Source of the DNA: Acidobacteria bacterium UBA7540
GTDB taxonomy: Bacteria > Acidobacteriota > Terriglobia > UBA7540
Direction: 5' to 3'
Length of the DNA stretch: 5,908 nucleotides
Assembly (NCBI GenBank): GCA_002478145.1
Contig: DLMI01000238.1
Span: 1 to 5,908, forward strand
Made by a program: the position numbers and the translations under genes. The notes under the pieces are model-generated. The model saw only the letters and a program-made list of their open reading frames with translations, was not told the DNA's origin and ran no database searches. This document shows positions 1-4,629 of the stretch, piece by piece; the stretch's first letter is position 1, and each line of letters begins with the position of its first letter.

Positions 1-98
1 TCAGTTCAAGGGTTCACTCCATTCCATTGATATTCCCCCCGCACGCTGACTAAAGCCTAGCGACTTCGCGGGTCGCAACCGGAGAGACGTGGCCCACT
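1..98. other. Flanking DNA left of the IS elements, no gene
   Basis: All three forward frames hit stops within the first 55 bases (TGA at 28-30 and 48-50, TAA at 51-53), and no family-like protein is seen on the minus strand. A minus-strand open frame runs out of the IS end into this segment (stop near 50), but it is composed of IS-end sequence and looks fortuitous. I see no promoter or RNA gene. No clear continuation of the small gene to the right of the IS pair is found here. Confidence 0.5.
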
Positions 99-142
99 TG
101 TGCTGGCTCAGCCTGAAATGGAGAAGTGGCGTTTTCCGTTAG
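99..142 (+). repeat. Left terminal inverted repeat of IS-A
   Basis: Reading inward on the plus strand, this segment is the partner of the end at 1651-1694. Shared blocks are TGT..TG.CTCAG at the tip, TGGAGA around 119-124 and CGTTAG near 137-142. Several mismatches and small gaps separate the blocks, which is typical of IS3-family ends of 25-45 bp. The precise outer base is uncertain by a few positions. Confidence 0.6.
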
Positions 143-150
143 TGAAGATT

Positions 151-167
151 CCGCCCCTTTGGGGCGG
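151..167. repeat. GC-rich hairpin inside the left end of IS-A
   Basis: CCGCCCC at 151-157 pairs perfectly with GGGGCGG at 161-167 around a TTT loop, giving a very stable 7-bp all-GC stem. It lies just inside the left inverted repeat, downstream of the transposase genes. No U-tract follows on the minus strand. On the plus strand it is followed by GGATTTTC, a weak T-run, so it could act as a plus-strand terminator shielding the element from outside transcription. That role is inference. Confidence 0.5.
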
Positions 168-223
168 GGATTTTCAAGGCATAGGAATCTATCGTCCGAT
201 GCTTGGGACTGGTGATGAAGGCT

Positions 224-270
224 CAGCGCGAGAGGAGGAGCTCCCGCGCTGTTGATCATCGGCTCGATGA
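224..270. repeat. Two hairpins downstream of the IS-A transposase stop
   Basis: CAGCGCG (224-230) pairs with CGCGCTG (245-251), and inside it GGAG (234-237) pairs with CTCC (241-244), leaving AGA bulged. Next to it TCATCG (256-261) pairs with CGATGA (265-270) around a GCT loop. Both lie about 20-65 bases after the orfB stop at 289. Neither has a U-tract, so a classical terminator is not supported. They may stabilise the 3' end of the transposase mRNA. Confidence 0.35.
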
Positions 271-288
271 GTTCCACCAGGTTATCCC

Positions 289-1320
289 TCAGCATGGTTG
301 CATCCCTGCAGAGCCCGCTTCCGTTTCACCTGGCGAGGTCATTGTAGTCGTGTTCGAAGAATCTGCAAGTATCGGTCTTGCCGCGCGCCGGAGCTGCCGT
401 TGGTGACGCGCTTCCTCGAGCTTGCGATCGCGTGCCGCGTGAATGTCGGCCTGTCGCCCGGCGAGCATATCTTGCGGCGTCACATAGCCGATGGCACTGT
501 GCAACCGCACGGTGTTGTAGTGCTCCACGTAGGTTTGAATCAAACGCATCGCGTCTTCCCGGGTCAGCGGTGTGCCGGGCCGGATGCATTCCGACTTTAG
601 CGATTTGTGCCAACGCTCCAGTTTGCCGTTGGATTGGGGGTAATGAGGCGACGTTCGCACATGGGTCATCCCTGCGATGCGAATGAACTCTTTGAAATCC
701 CGCGCGATGAACTGCGGTCCGTTGTCGGAGATGATCCGCGGTTTTGCTTCCGGATATTTCTCCCTCGCTCGTTGCAAAATGACTTCGATTTCCGCTTCGG
801 TCATCGATTCACGCAGATCCCAATGCACGATCGAGCGGCTGTAGCCATCCAGAATGCTGCACACGTAATAGAACGTACCGCTCACGTTGATGTAGGAAAC
901 ATCGATGTGCCAATGCTGGTGTGCATGCGGTGGCTGCTCGAAACCGGTTCCCTTGCTCGACGGCTTACCCTTCCATCGGGAGAGCAACCCCGCCTGCCCG
1001 AGGACGCGCCAAACGCTCGATGGGCTCACGGCCACGACGTCAGCGTCGATCATCATGAACGTCAATCGTCGATAGCCTTCCAGAGGATGTTCCCCATGGA
1101 AATCGATGATGGCCCGCTTCTCCCACGGTGCGAGCCAGAAATCTCGGGGCACCCACCCGTTGTGCTCATTGACGCGTCCGTAGCGTTCTCGCCAGTCGTA
1201 GAACTTGCTGGCCTGCACACCCAGCCAGTGGATGAATCGTCCGGTGCCCATCTCGGTTTTTTCCGACCAGCATGGGACGAAATCCACCACCAGGTCCCGC
1301 ACGTCGTGCGGCACCCACAC
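289..1320 (-). CDS. IS3-family transposase OrfB (DDE integrase) of IS-A
   Basis: This is the catalytic subunit that cuts and joins IS ends. The 343 aa reading starts at GTG 1320, but the frame is open upstream through the A8 slippery run. The natural product is therefore most likely an OrfA-OrfB fusion of about 448 aa made by -1 frameshifting. Visible domains are an HTH_21-like segment at about residues 55-120 (with EGYRRLTFMM) and an rve integrase core at about 130-285. The catalytic triad is complete: D140 in HIDVSY, D199 in SDNGPQF and E235 in NGKLERW. The spacing from D199 to E235 is exactly 35 intervening residues, the D(35)E signature of the IS3 family. The C-terminal 45 residues are Arg-rich and then low-complexity, and may be dispensable. 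The gene ends at TGA 289-291. Confidence in function is high; the isolated GTG start is doubtful. Confidence 0.93.
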   Translation of the reverse strand: MWVPHDVRDLVVDFVPCWSEKTEMGTGRFIHWLGVQASKFYDWRERYGRVNEHNGWVPRDFWLAPWEKRAIIDFHGEHPLEGYRRLTFMMIDADVVAVSPSSVWRVLGQAGLLSRWKGKPSSKGTGFEQPPHAHQHWHIDVSYINVSGTFYYVCSILDGYSRSIVHWDLRESMTEAEIEVILQRAREKYPEAKPRIISDNGPQFIARDFKEFIRIAGMTHVRTSPHYPQSNGKLERWHKSLKSECIRPGTPLTREDAMRLIQTYVEHYNTVRLHSAIGYVTPQDMLAGRQADIHAARDRKLEEARHQRQLRRAARPILADSSNTTTMTSPGETEAGSAGMQPC

Positions 1321-1325
1321 TTTGG

Positions 1326-1634
1326 TCAGAGCTCCCCAAGACTTTTTTTTAAAGCGATGTGCTCGGCCAGCAGCTCGGCCAGCACCTCATCCTTGGTCTG
1401 GATCTTCTTTTCCAGAAACTCGATCCGTTGCTGTTCGGCCTGATGGTCCGGGCGGCTCTTGCCCTGGAAGGCGGCCGCGCCATTCTCGAAAAACTCCTTT
1501 TGCCAACGGTAGAACACCGTTGGCTGCAGCCCATGTTCCTCGCACAGATCGGAAACCGGCACTTTATCCAACAAGTGCCGCCTCAGGATGGCAACCTTCT
1601 CTTCTCCAGTGTAGTGCTTTCGCTCTTTTCTCAT
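1326..1634 (-). CDS. IS3-family transposase OrfA (HTH protein) of IS-A
   Basis: This 102 aa DNA-binding subunit recognises IS ends and, as a free protein, usually limits transposition. Residues 8-50 form a transposase HTH_Tnp_1-type fold: YTGEEKVAILRRHLL, then a recognition segment around PVSDLCEEHGLQPTVFYRWQ. Residues 69-97 form a leucine-zipper-like coiled coil (IEFLEKK..., ELLAEHIALKK) that mediates oligomerisation in this family. The ATG at 1634 is well supported: GGAG lies 7 bases upstream within GGAGAGGACGC. The gene stops at TGA 1326-1328, five bases before the GTG of orfB, and carries an A8 run just before its end. Length and architecture are normal for the family. Confidence 0.93.
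   Translation of the reverse strand: MRKERKHYTGEEKVAILRRHLLDKVPVSDLCEEHGLQPTVFYRWQKEFFENGAAAFQGKSRPDHQAEQQRIEFLEKKIQTKDEVLAELLAEHIALKKSLGEL
1343..1350 (-). promoter_or_regulatory. A8 slippery run for -1 programmed frameshift, orfA/orfB of IS-A
   Basis: On the minus strand the orfA codons read GCT TTA AAA AAA AGT. This includes A AAA AAA in the zero frame followed by G, a strong bacterial -1 slippery configuration of the kind known in IS3-family elements. Slipping back one base gives AAG TCT TGG GGA GCT CTG ACC AAA GTG TGG, which leads directly into orfB without a stop. The fused protein would read ALKKKSWGALTKVWVPHD across the junction. The sequence and frame logic are seen directly; the efficiency is inferred. 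Confidence 0.85.
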
Positions 1635-1650
1635 GCGTCCTCTCCGCTAT

Positions 1651-1694
1651 CTTAACGAAAGAACACCCTCTCCAGTTCCAACTGAGGCAAGACA
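1651..1694 (-). repeat. Right terminal inverted repeat of IS-A
   Basis: Read inward on the minus strand it begins TGTCTTGCCTCAG, continues TTGGAACTGGAGAGG and reaches CGTTAAG, matching the left end in blocks with small gaps. It lies immediately upstream of the orfA ribosome-binding site, so it presumably holds the transposase promoter. No strong -35/-10 pair is obvious; TTGGAA with TTAAGA is a weak candidate with over-long spacing. Confidence 0.6.
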
Positions 1695-1697
1695 GTG

Positions 1698-1736
1698 TGA
1701 CCTGCCCGAGTTTTTGTACCAGGTTCATTGAGAGAG
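1698..1736 (+). repeat. Left terminal inverted repeat of IS-B
   Basis: It contains TGACC at the tip, TTTTTGTACCAG at 1711-1722 and GAGAGAG at 1730-1736. The last two blocks recur inverted, with the same 7-base spacing, at 2904-2929. The repeat runs to just before the orfB stop codon at 1738-1740, so the transposase gene reaches almost to the tip of the element. Confidence 0.8.
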
Positions 1737-1737
1737 T

Positions 1738-2577
1738 TTATATCACAGCCATAGGCTGCGAATTTGGATTCGGCACCCCTGGGTTACAGGCCGCGGGGGC
1801 AGGCGGCCTGTAACCGAGCGCCGAGTGCGGGCGTAGCGTGTTGTACAGCACCCGCCACTTTTCGATCACGATTTGCGCCTCCTTCAACGAGTAAAAAATC
1901 TCTCCGTTCAAACATTCATCCCGCAACTTTCCGTTGAAGCTCTCACAGTAGCCGTTTTCCCAGGGACTTCCCGGCTCGATGTACAGCGTCCCCGTGCCCA
2001 ACTTGGCCAGCCACTGTCGCAGCTCTTTCGCCACGAACTCCGGTCCATTGTCCGAGCGAATGTTCTCCGGGATTCCCCGGAACAGCATCACGTCCGCCAA
2101 TGCTTCGATCACCTCATACCTCCCGAGCCTTCTGGCCACGCGGATCACCAGGCACTCCCGCGTGTATTCGTCGATCATGGTCAGCATTCGCAGCGTTCTG
2201 CCGTCGTGCGTCTTGCCGCTGACGAAGTCGTAGCTCCAAACGTGATTCGCACGCTCCGGCCGCAGCCGAATGCACGACCCATCGTTGAGCCACAAACGCC
2301 CTCGTGGATGCTGTTTCTGCGGCACTTTCAACCCCTCACGTCGCCAGATCCGCTGCACACGGTCTTTGCCCACCGCCCAGCCCCGTGCCTGCAACAGCGC
2401 CGTGATCCGCCGGTAGCCGTAGCGCCCATACTCGCTGGCCAGCGCGATGATGTCCCGCGTCAACCCATCCTCGTCCGTGCGGTACGCCGGCTGATAACGC
2501 TGTGTGCCACGCCACTGTTTCAGGATTCGGCACGCCTGCCGTTCGCTCACCCCGTACTTTCTGCGCGCATGTTCCAC
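1738..2577 (-). CDS. IS407-type transposase OrfB (DDE integrase) of IS-B
   Basis: This is the catalytic transposase subunit. The 279 aa reading begins at GTG 2577, but the frame is open upstream into the end of orfA. The upstream codons spell [10 protein letters not shown] before [11 protein letters not shown], which resembles the usual N-terminus of this group, so translation by -1 frameshift (fusion about 380 aa) is likely. An HTH_21 region spans about residues 38-95 ([23 protein letters not shown]). The rve core follows, with the full triad D117 (WSYDF), D176 (RSDNGPE) and E212 (YCESFN), and 35 residues between D176 and E212. The C-terminal motif [11 protein letters not shown] at 249-259 is the family's usual ending; about 20 extra residues follow. 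No internal stop or frameshift is seen. Confidence 0.94.
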   Translation of the reverse strand: MEHARRKYGVSERQACRILKQWRGTQRYQPAYRTDEDGLTRDIIALASEYGRYGYRRITALLQARGWAVGKDRVQRIWRREGLKVPQKQHPRGRLWLNDGSCIRLRPERANHVWSYDFVSGKTHDGRTLRMLTMIDEYTRECLVIRVARRLGRYEVIEALADVMLFRGIPENIRSDNGPEFVAKELRQWLAKLGTGTLYIEPGSPWENGYCESFNGKLRDECLNGEIFYSLKEAQIVIEKWRVLYNTLRPHSALGYRPPAPAACNPGVPNPNSQPMAVI

Positions 2578-2600
2578 TGCGCCCCTGCGCCGCTCAGGGC

Positions 2601-2879
2601 TTAGAAGTTTCCCTCCGCTACATCCTTCAGGATTTGTTTCTCCAAAGACAGTTCTGCTACCAGGCGCTTGAGCTTGCCGTTCTCCCGCTCAAGTTCCTTG
2701 AGCCGCTTGGCCTGGTCCAGCTTCAGCCCGCCGAACTCCTTCCTCCAGCGATAGTAGGCCTGCGCCGTAATCTCGGCATCCCGGCAGGCTTGTGGGGTTG
2801 TCTTTCCGTTCGCGATTTCCAATTCAATCTGCCGCAACAGCGTTACGATCTGCTCCGGCTTGTATTTCTTCATCGGCAT
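2601..2879 (-). CDS. IS407-type transposase OrfA of IS-B
   Basis: This protein of about 92 aa binds the IS ends. I chose the ATG at 2879 ([10 protein letters not shown]) over a GTG at 2912, because GGAGGG sits 8 bases upstream of it and the GTG lies inside the terminal repeat. Residues 1-50 form the HTH_Tnp_1 domain ([36 protein letters not shown]). Residues 55-85 form a Leu-rich coiled coil ([27 protein letters not shown]). The protein ends AEGNF, the characteristic end of IS407-type OrfA. Its TAA at 2601-2603 is 23 bases before the GTG of orfB, which lies in the -1 frame. Confidence 0.93.
   Translation of the reverse strand: MPMKKYKPEQIVTLLRQIELEIANGKTTPQACRDAEITAQAYYRWRKEFGGLKLDQAKRLKELERENGKLKRLVAELSLEKQILKDVAEGNF
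2607..2613 (-). promoter_or_regulatory. GGGAAAC heptamer, candidate -1 frameshift site of IS-B
   Basis: The last orfA codons are GAG GGA AAC TTC TAA, so G GGA AAC sits in the correct X XXY YYZ phase, two codons before the stop. A -1 slip there enters CTT CTA AGC CCT GAG and continues open into orfB. The heptamer is a known viral slippery type; in bacteria sites ending AAC tend to be weaker than A-rich ones ending AAG. It may therefore work at low efficiency, or coupled reinitiation at GTG 2577 may contribute. The phase is seen directly; the function is inferred. Confidence 0.55.
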
Positions 2880-2887
2880 ACCAGCTT

Positions 2888-2893
2888 CCCTCC
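2888..2893 (-). promoter_or_regulatory. Ribosome-binding site that fixes the IS-B orfA start
   Basis: GGAGGG on the minus strand lies 8 bases upstream of ATG 2879. It is the strongest Shine-Dalgarno match in this element and rules against the longer GTG-initiated reading that begins inside the inverted repeat. Confidence 0.75.
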
Positions 2894-2903
2894 AGAGTGA
2901 ATT

Positions 2904-2939
2904 CTCTCTCACTCCCGCTGGTACAAAAAACCACGGTCA
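2904..2939 (-). repeat. Right terminal inverted repeat of IS-B
   Basis: Read inward it has TGACC, GTGGT, TTTTTGTACCAG, seven bases and GAGAGAG. The inner 26 bases align to the left end without gaps apart from the 7-base spacer. The tip is 3 bases shorter than the left tip, either by a small deletion or because the true end lies slightly further out. Confidence 0.75.
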
Positions 2940-2966
2940 CTTCATCCCCCCGACATCAAACACGAA

Positions 2967-3299
2967 GTGCAGCGTCGAACCCAAGACCTGATTGACTCGA
3001 CCTTGAAGCTCCGCCATATCCAGCCTCCTCCCAAGAAGGCTCAATTCAACTACCTGGTGGATATGCATTGCAAATGGCGAGGTCCCTTCTTTTACTTCTG
3101 TTCCAAATACTGTTCACCCGCGCCCAACGCACTTTCTGCTTCATTCGAATCGAGCTTCGCCAGACTTCAGTACGTTGGGAGTGGGCGGTTTAATCTCGCC
3201 TATTTCCGCCACACCGGAGAGTGGCAGGAAATAGCACAACTCCTGTCGCTGGAAGAATCCCTCTCCTGGATTGAAGATGGCAACATCTTCCTGCCTTAA
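2967..3299 (+). CDS. Small unrecognised protein, N-terminus probably lost to IS-B
   Basis: I do not assign this 110 aa protein to a named family, although its composition is that of a real folded protein. It is rich in aromatic residues (FNYL, KWRGPFFYFC, FARLQYVGSG, FNLAYFRHTGEWQEI), has Cys at 35, 45 and 49, and ends with an amphipathic helix LLSLEESLSWIED. No signal peptide or membrane segment is visible. The only start codon in the open frame is GTG 2967, and nothing like a Shine-Dalgarno precedes it. The frame stays open backward through CAC GAA codons into the IS-B end, up to a TGA at 2898-2900. The simplest reading is that IS-B replaced the first few codons and the native promoter, leaving a silent or poorly expressed remnant. 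The FARLQYVGSGRFNLAYFRHTG region is the best handle for a homology search. Confidence 0.65.
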   Translation: MQRRTQDLIDSTLKLRHIQPPPKKAQFNYLVDMHCKWRGPFFYFCSKYCSPAPNALSASFESSFARLQYVGSGRFNLAYFRHTGEWQEIAQLLSLEESLSWIEDGNIFLP

Positions 3300-3310
3300 T
3301 ATTTTTCATT

Positions 3311-3334
3311 CCGCCAGCTTGTCGAAGCTGGCGG
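3311..3334. repeat. Perfect 10-bp stem-loop between convergent genes
   Basis: CCGCCAGCTT at 3311-3320 pairs perfectly with AAGCTGGCGG at 3325-3334 around a GTCG loop. It starts 11 bases after the stop of the plus-strand gene and is about 115 bases from the stop of the minus-strand gene. Placement fits a bidirectional transcript end, but the T-run (TATTTTTC) lies before the stem on the plus strand, and no U-tract follows the stem in either direction. It may be an mRNA-end stabiliser, a non-canonical terminator, or a dispersed REP-like palindrome. Confidence 0.6.
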
Positions 3335-3342
3335 ACATGAGT

Positions 3343-3366
3343 GGTGACCCACCTCCTGGGTTCACC
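3343..3366. repeat. Second intergenic hairpin with one bulge
   Basis: GGTGACCCA (3343-3351) pairs with TGGGTTCACC (3357-3366) around a CCTCC loop, with one unpaired base in the right arm. It follows the perfect stem-loop by 8 bases, so the two form a tandem pair. The rest of the gap to 3447 shows no gene and no further clear structure. Confidence 0.45.
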
Positions 3367-3447
3367 GGACGAATACAATTCAGCAGCCAAGTCTACGGGG
3401 TCGAGGGAGCAACGCCATCATCAAATCAGCCCGTTCTAAACCAGGAA

Positions 3448-4581
3448 TTAAGAGGAGGGGATCGAATAAACGGAGACCATTCGGTCAGTCAACACTGCGA
3501 GCATTGAACCGTCCGGTGAGACGGCAAAGTCGTAGTCGACCCTTGGTAGTGGCGCGACTTCGACAGTGAGAACACGCTTCTTCAGAGAGAGATTGTACAC
3601 GGCTATTGTTGTTGACCTGAGAAGAATGCTGGGTTCAGAGAAAATATGCTTTTTTATCTCAGTTTTGTCCAAAGAGACCACAGCGAACCCACCGTCTTGC
3701 GCAACAGAAATCTTCCCTGATGTCGTGTCCTTAGTGGAAGATCCACTCATGAGAATCTGCCCTCCTGTGGATATCAGTGAAAGCTCCTGGCAGCCATTTG
3801 CCAGAATGTTGCTTGTAACTAAGGTGGGGAGATTCACACATGTTCCCTCAGAGTTGGGAATAACCCGCCATTTGTTGCTTCCGAATTCGCTAAGAATGAT
3901 GGCGCGTTGATCGAATTGTGCTGCGGCGATCTCGGTATCTGAGATAGAGTATGCGCGGTAAAGCGGCGGGTTCTGATCCCAAGACAACTTCTTACCTAGA
4001 GTGGTCCCGTCAAAAACATCGAAATGACTGACGTTCGATTTCTGACTCAAGCGATGAACCATCACCGTATTTCTACTTGTGGACACGCTTATAGAAGTGC
4101 TTTCGTAACGATTGAGTTCTCGAAGCTCAATATTCTGAACGATCATAAAGTCTCCTGAATAGAGCTTCAGGAGGTTCCCTGTTCTCACCAGCACCCCTGC
4201 CCGGGTCGCGTGGATAGACCAGTCTTGCGCTGGTGTCCCCCAGTCTTTGGAAAGCAGCAGCCGTCCGGAATTTGCATCGAGTACCATTGCGTGCAAACGG
4301 TAGGCACTGCTGATTTCGCTGTCTTTGCGGGAAGAGAGTTCCCGGGTTAGGACCGCTTCACCAACTAGCAAGTGATCATTGTCGAGAAACATCAATTCGG
4401 CCCGATTACTGTGCATTAATGATCCAGGCCACATCTGCGTCCCTCTTGTCTGTGCATCGCTCAAATCTGCCACTATTTCGGCGCTCCATCTTGGCGCCAC
4501 GGCAACTTGAAGGTTCGGGTGAAAATCGGCTGCACAGAGCATGCCCGTCACAAAGGTGAAAGCAGTAGCGAGTAGCTTCAT
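3448..4581 (-). CDS. Secreted protein, probable seven-bladed beta-propeller
   Basis: No specific function is recognised. The 377 aa protein starts at ATG 4581, with GGGG 8 bases upstream (a weak ribosome site). It begins with a signal peptide: MK, a hydrophobic stretch LLATAFTFVTGML, then CAA and D19, suggesting cleavage after A18. C16 lacks a proper lipobox (GMLC). The mature part is all-beta and repetitive. Blade-like units can be picked at about 64-111, 121-155, 162-200, 210-240, 251-280, 291-340 and 348-375. The last reads FAVSPDGSMLAVLTDRMVSVYSI, a typical WD40/PD40-type blade, and LDANSGRLLL at 101-110 is another propeller-like turn. The count of seven is my reading, not a computed result. 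The gene lies 48 bp behind the Rhs gene on the same strand with no evident promoter between, so co-transcription is likely. It could be a periplasmic or secreted partner of the Rhs tail, or an unrelated scaffold. Confidence 0.8.
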   Translation of the reverse strand: MKLLATAFTFVTGMLCAADFHPNLQVAVAPRWSAEIVADLSDAQTRGTQMWPGSLMHSNRAELMFLDNDHLLVGEAVLTRELSSRKDSEISSAYRLHAMVLDANSGRLLLSKDWGTPAQDWSIHATRAGVLVRTGNLLKLYSGDFMIVQNIELRELNRYESTSISVSTSRNTVMVHRLSQKSNVSHFDVFDGTTLGKKLSWDQNPPLYRAYSISDTEIAAAQFDQRAIILSEFGSNKWRVIPNSEGTCVNLPTLVTSNILANGCQELSLISTGGQILMSGSSTKDTTSGKISVAQDGGFAVVSLDKTEIKKHIFSEPSILLRSTTIAVYNLSLKKRVLTVEVAPLPRVDYDFAVSPDGSMLAVLTDRMVSVYSIPSS

Positions 4582-4629
4582 CTTTTTTACCCCATCCTGG
4601 TCCGCAAGCTTCCCCCTGAACTCCCTCTT

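Larger units (their letters stand above)
99..1694 (-). mobile_element. IS-A: complete IS3-family insertion sequence
   Basis: This element of about 1.6 kb carries orfA (1326-1634) and orfB (289-1320) on the minus strand, flanked by imperfect inverted repeats. The left end read inward starts TGTGCTGGCTCAG and the right end read inward starts TGTCTTGCCTCAG, matching at 10 of 13 positions. The similarity continues inward with gaps (TGGAGAAGTGG against TGGAGAGGGTG, then CGTTA in both). The TG start and CA finish fit IS3-family ends. The flanking triplets are ACT on the left and GTG on the right, so no target duplication is visible. An alternative inner boundary pair (114 and 1680) also begins TG and ends CA. 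Both ORFs and the frameshift run are intact, so the element may be active. I do not assign an IS name. Confidence 0.85.
1698..2939 (-). mobile_element. IS-B: complete IS3-family element, IS407-type
   Basis: This element of about 1.24 kb is in the same orientation as IS-A. It carries orfA (2601-2879) and orfB (1738-2577) between inverted repeats. The left end reads TGACC, eight bases, then TTTTTGTACCAG, seven bases, then GAGAGAG. The right end, read inward, has TGACC, five bases, then the same TTTTTGTACCAG, seven bases, and GAGAGAG. The 3-base length difference near the tips makes the exact right boundary uncertain. The protein signatures (orfA ending AEGNF; orfB with GYGYRRIT-like, [21 protein letters not shown] and PGSPWENGY motifs) are those of the IS407 group, which normally gives 4-bp duplications. 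The flanks here (AGTG left, CTTC right) do not match. Confidence 0.87.

Noticed and set aside
50..295. Minus-strand open frame of 81 codons across the left end of IS-A
   Set aside because: It overlaps the orfB 3' end and the terminal repeat and ends in flanking DNA; it has no ribosome site and no recognisable domain.
607..1443. Long plus-strand open frame (278 codons)
   Set aside because: It lies antisense to the IS-A transposase genes, whose DDE motifs and domain order are clear; the plus-strand translation has no family-like pattern.
1873..2604. Long plus-strand open frame (243 codons)
   Set aside because: It is antisense to IS-B orfB; an Arg/Pro-rich translation of this kind is expected from the reverse strand of a GC-rich gene.
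99..2939. Composite transposon made of IS-A and IS-B
   Set aside because: The two elements are unrelated in sequence, have different ends, and enclose no cargo between them.
3343..3366. Possible tRNA-like T-arm (GGGTTCACC)
   Set aside because: No acceptor stem, anticodon arm or D-arm can be placed around it; it is explained as one arm of a hairpin.
3533..4581. Lipoprotein assignment for the propeller protein because of C16
   Set aside because: The residues before the cysteine (GML) do not fit a lipobox; ordinary signal peptidase cleavage after A18 fits better.
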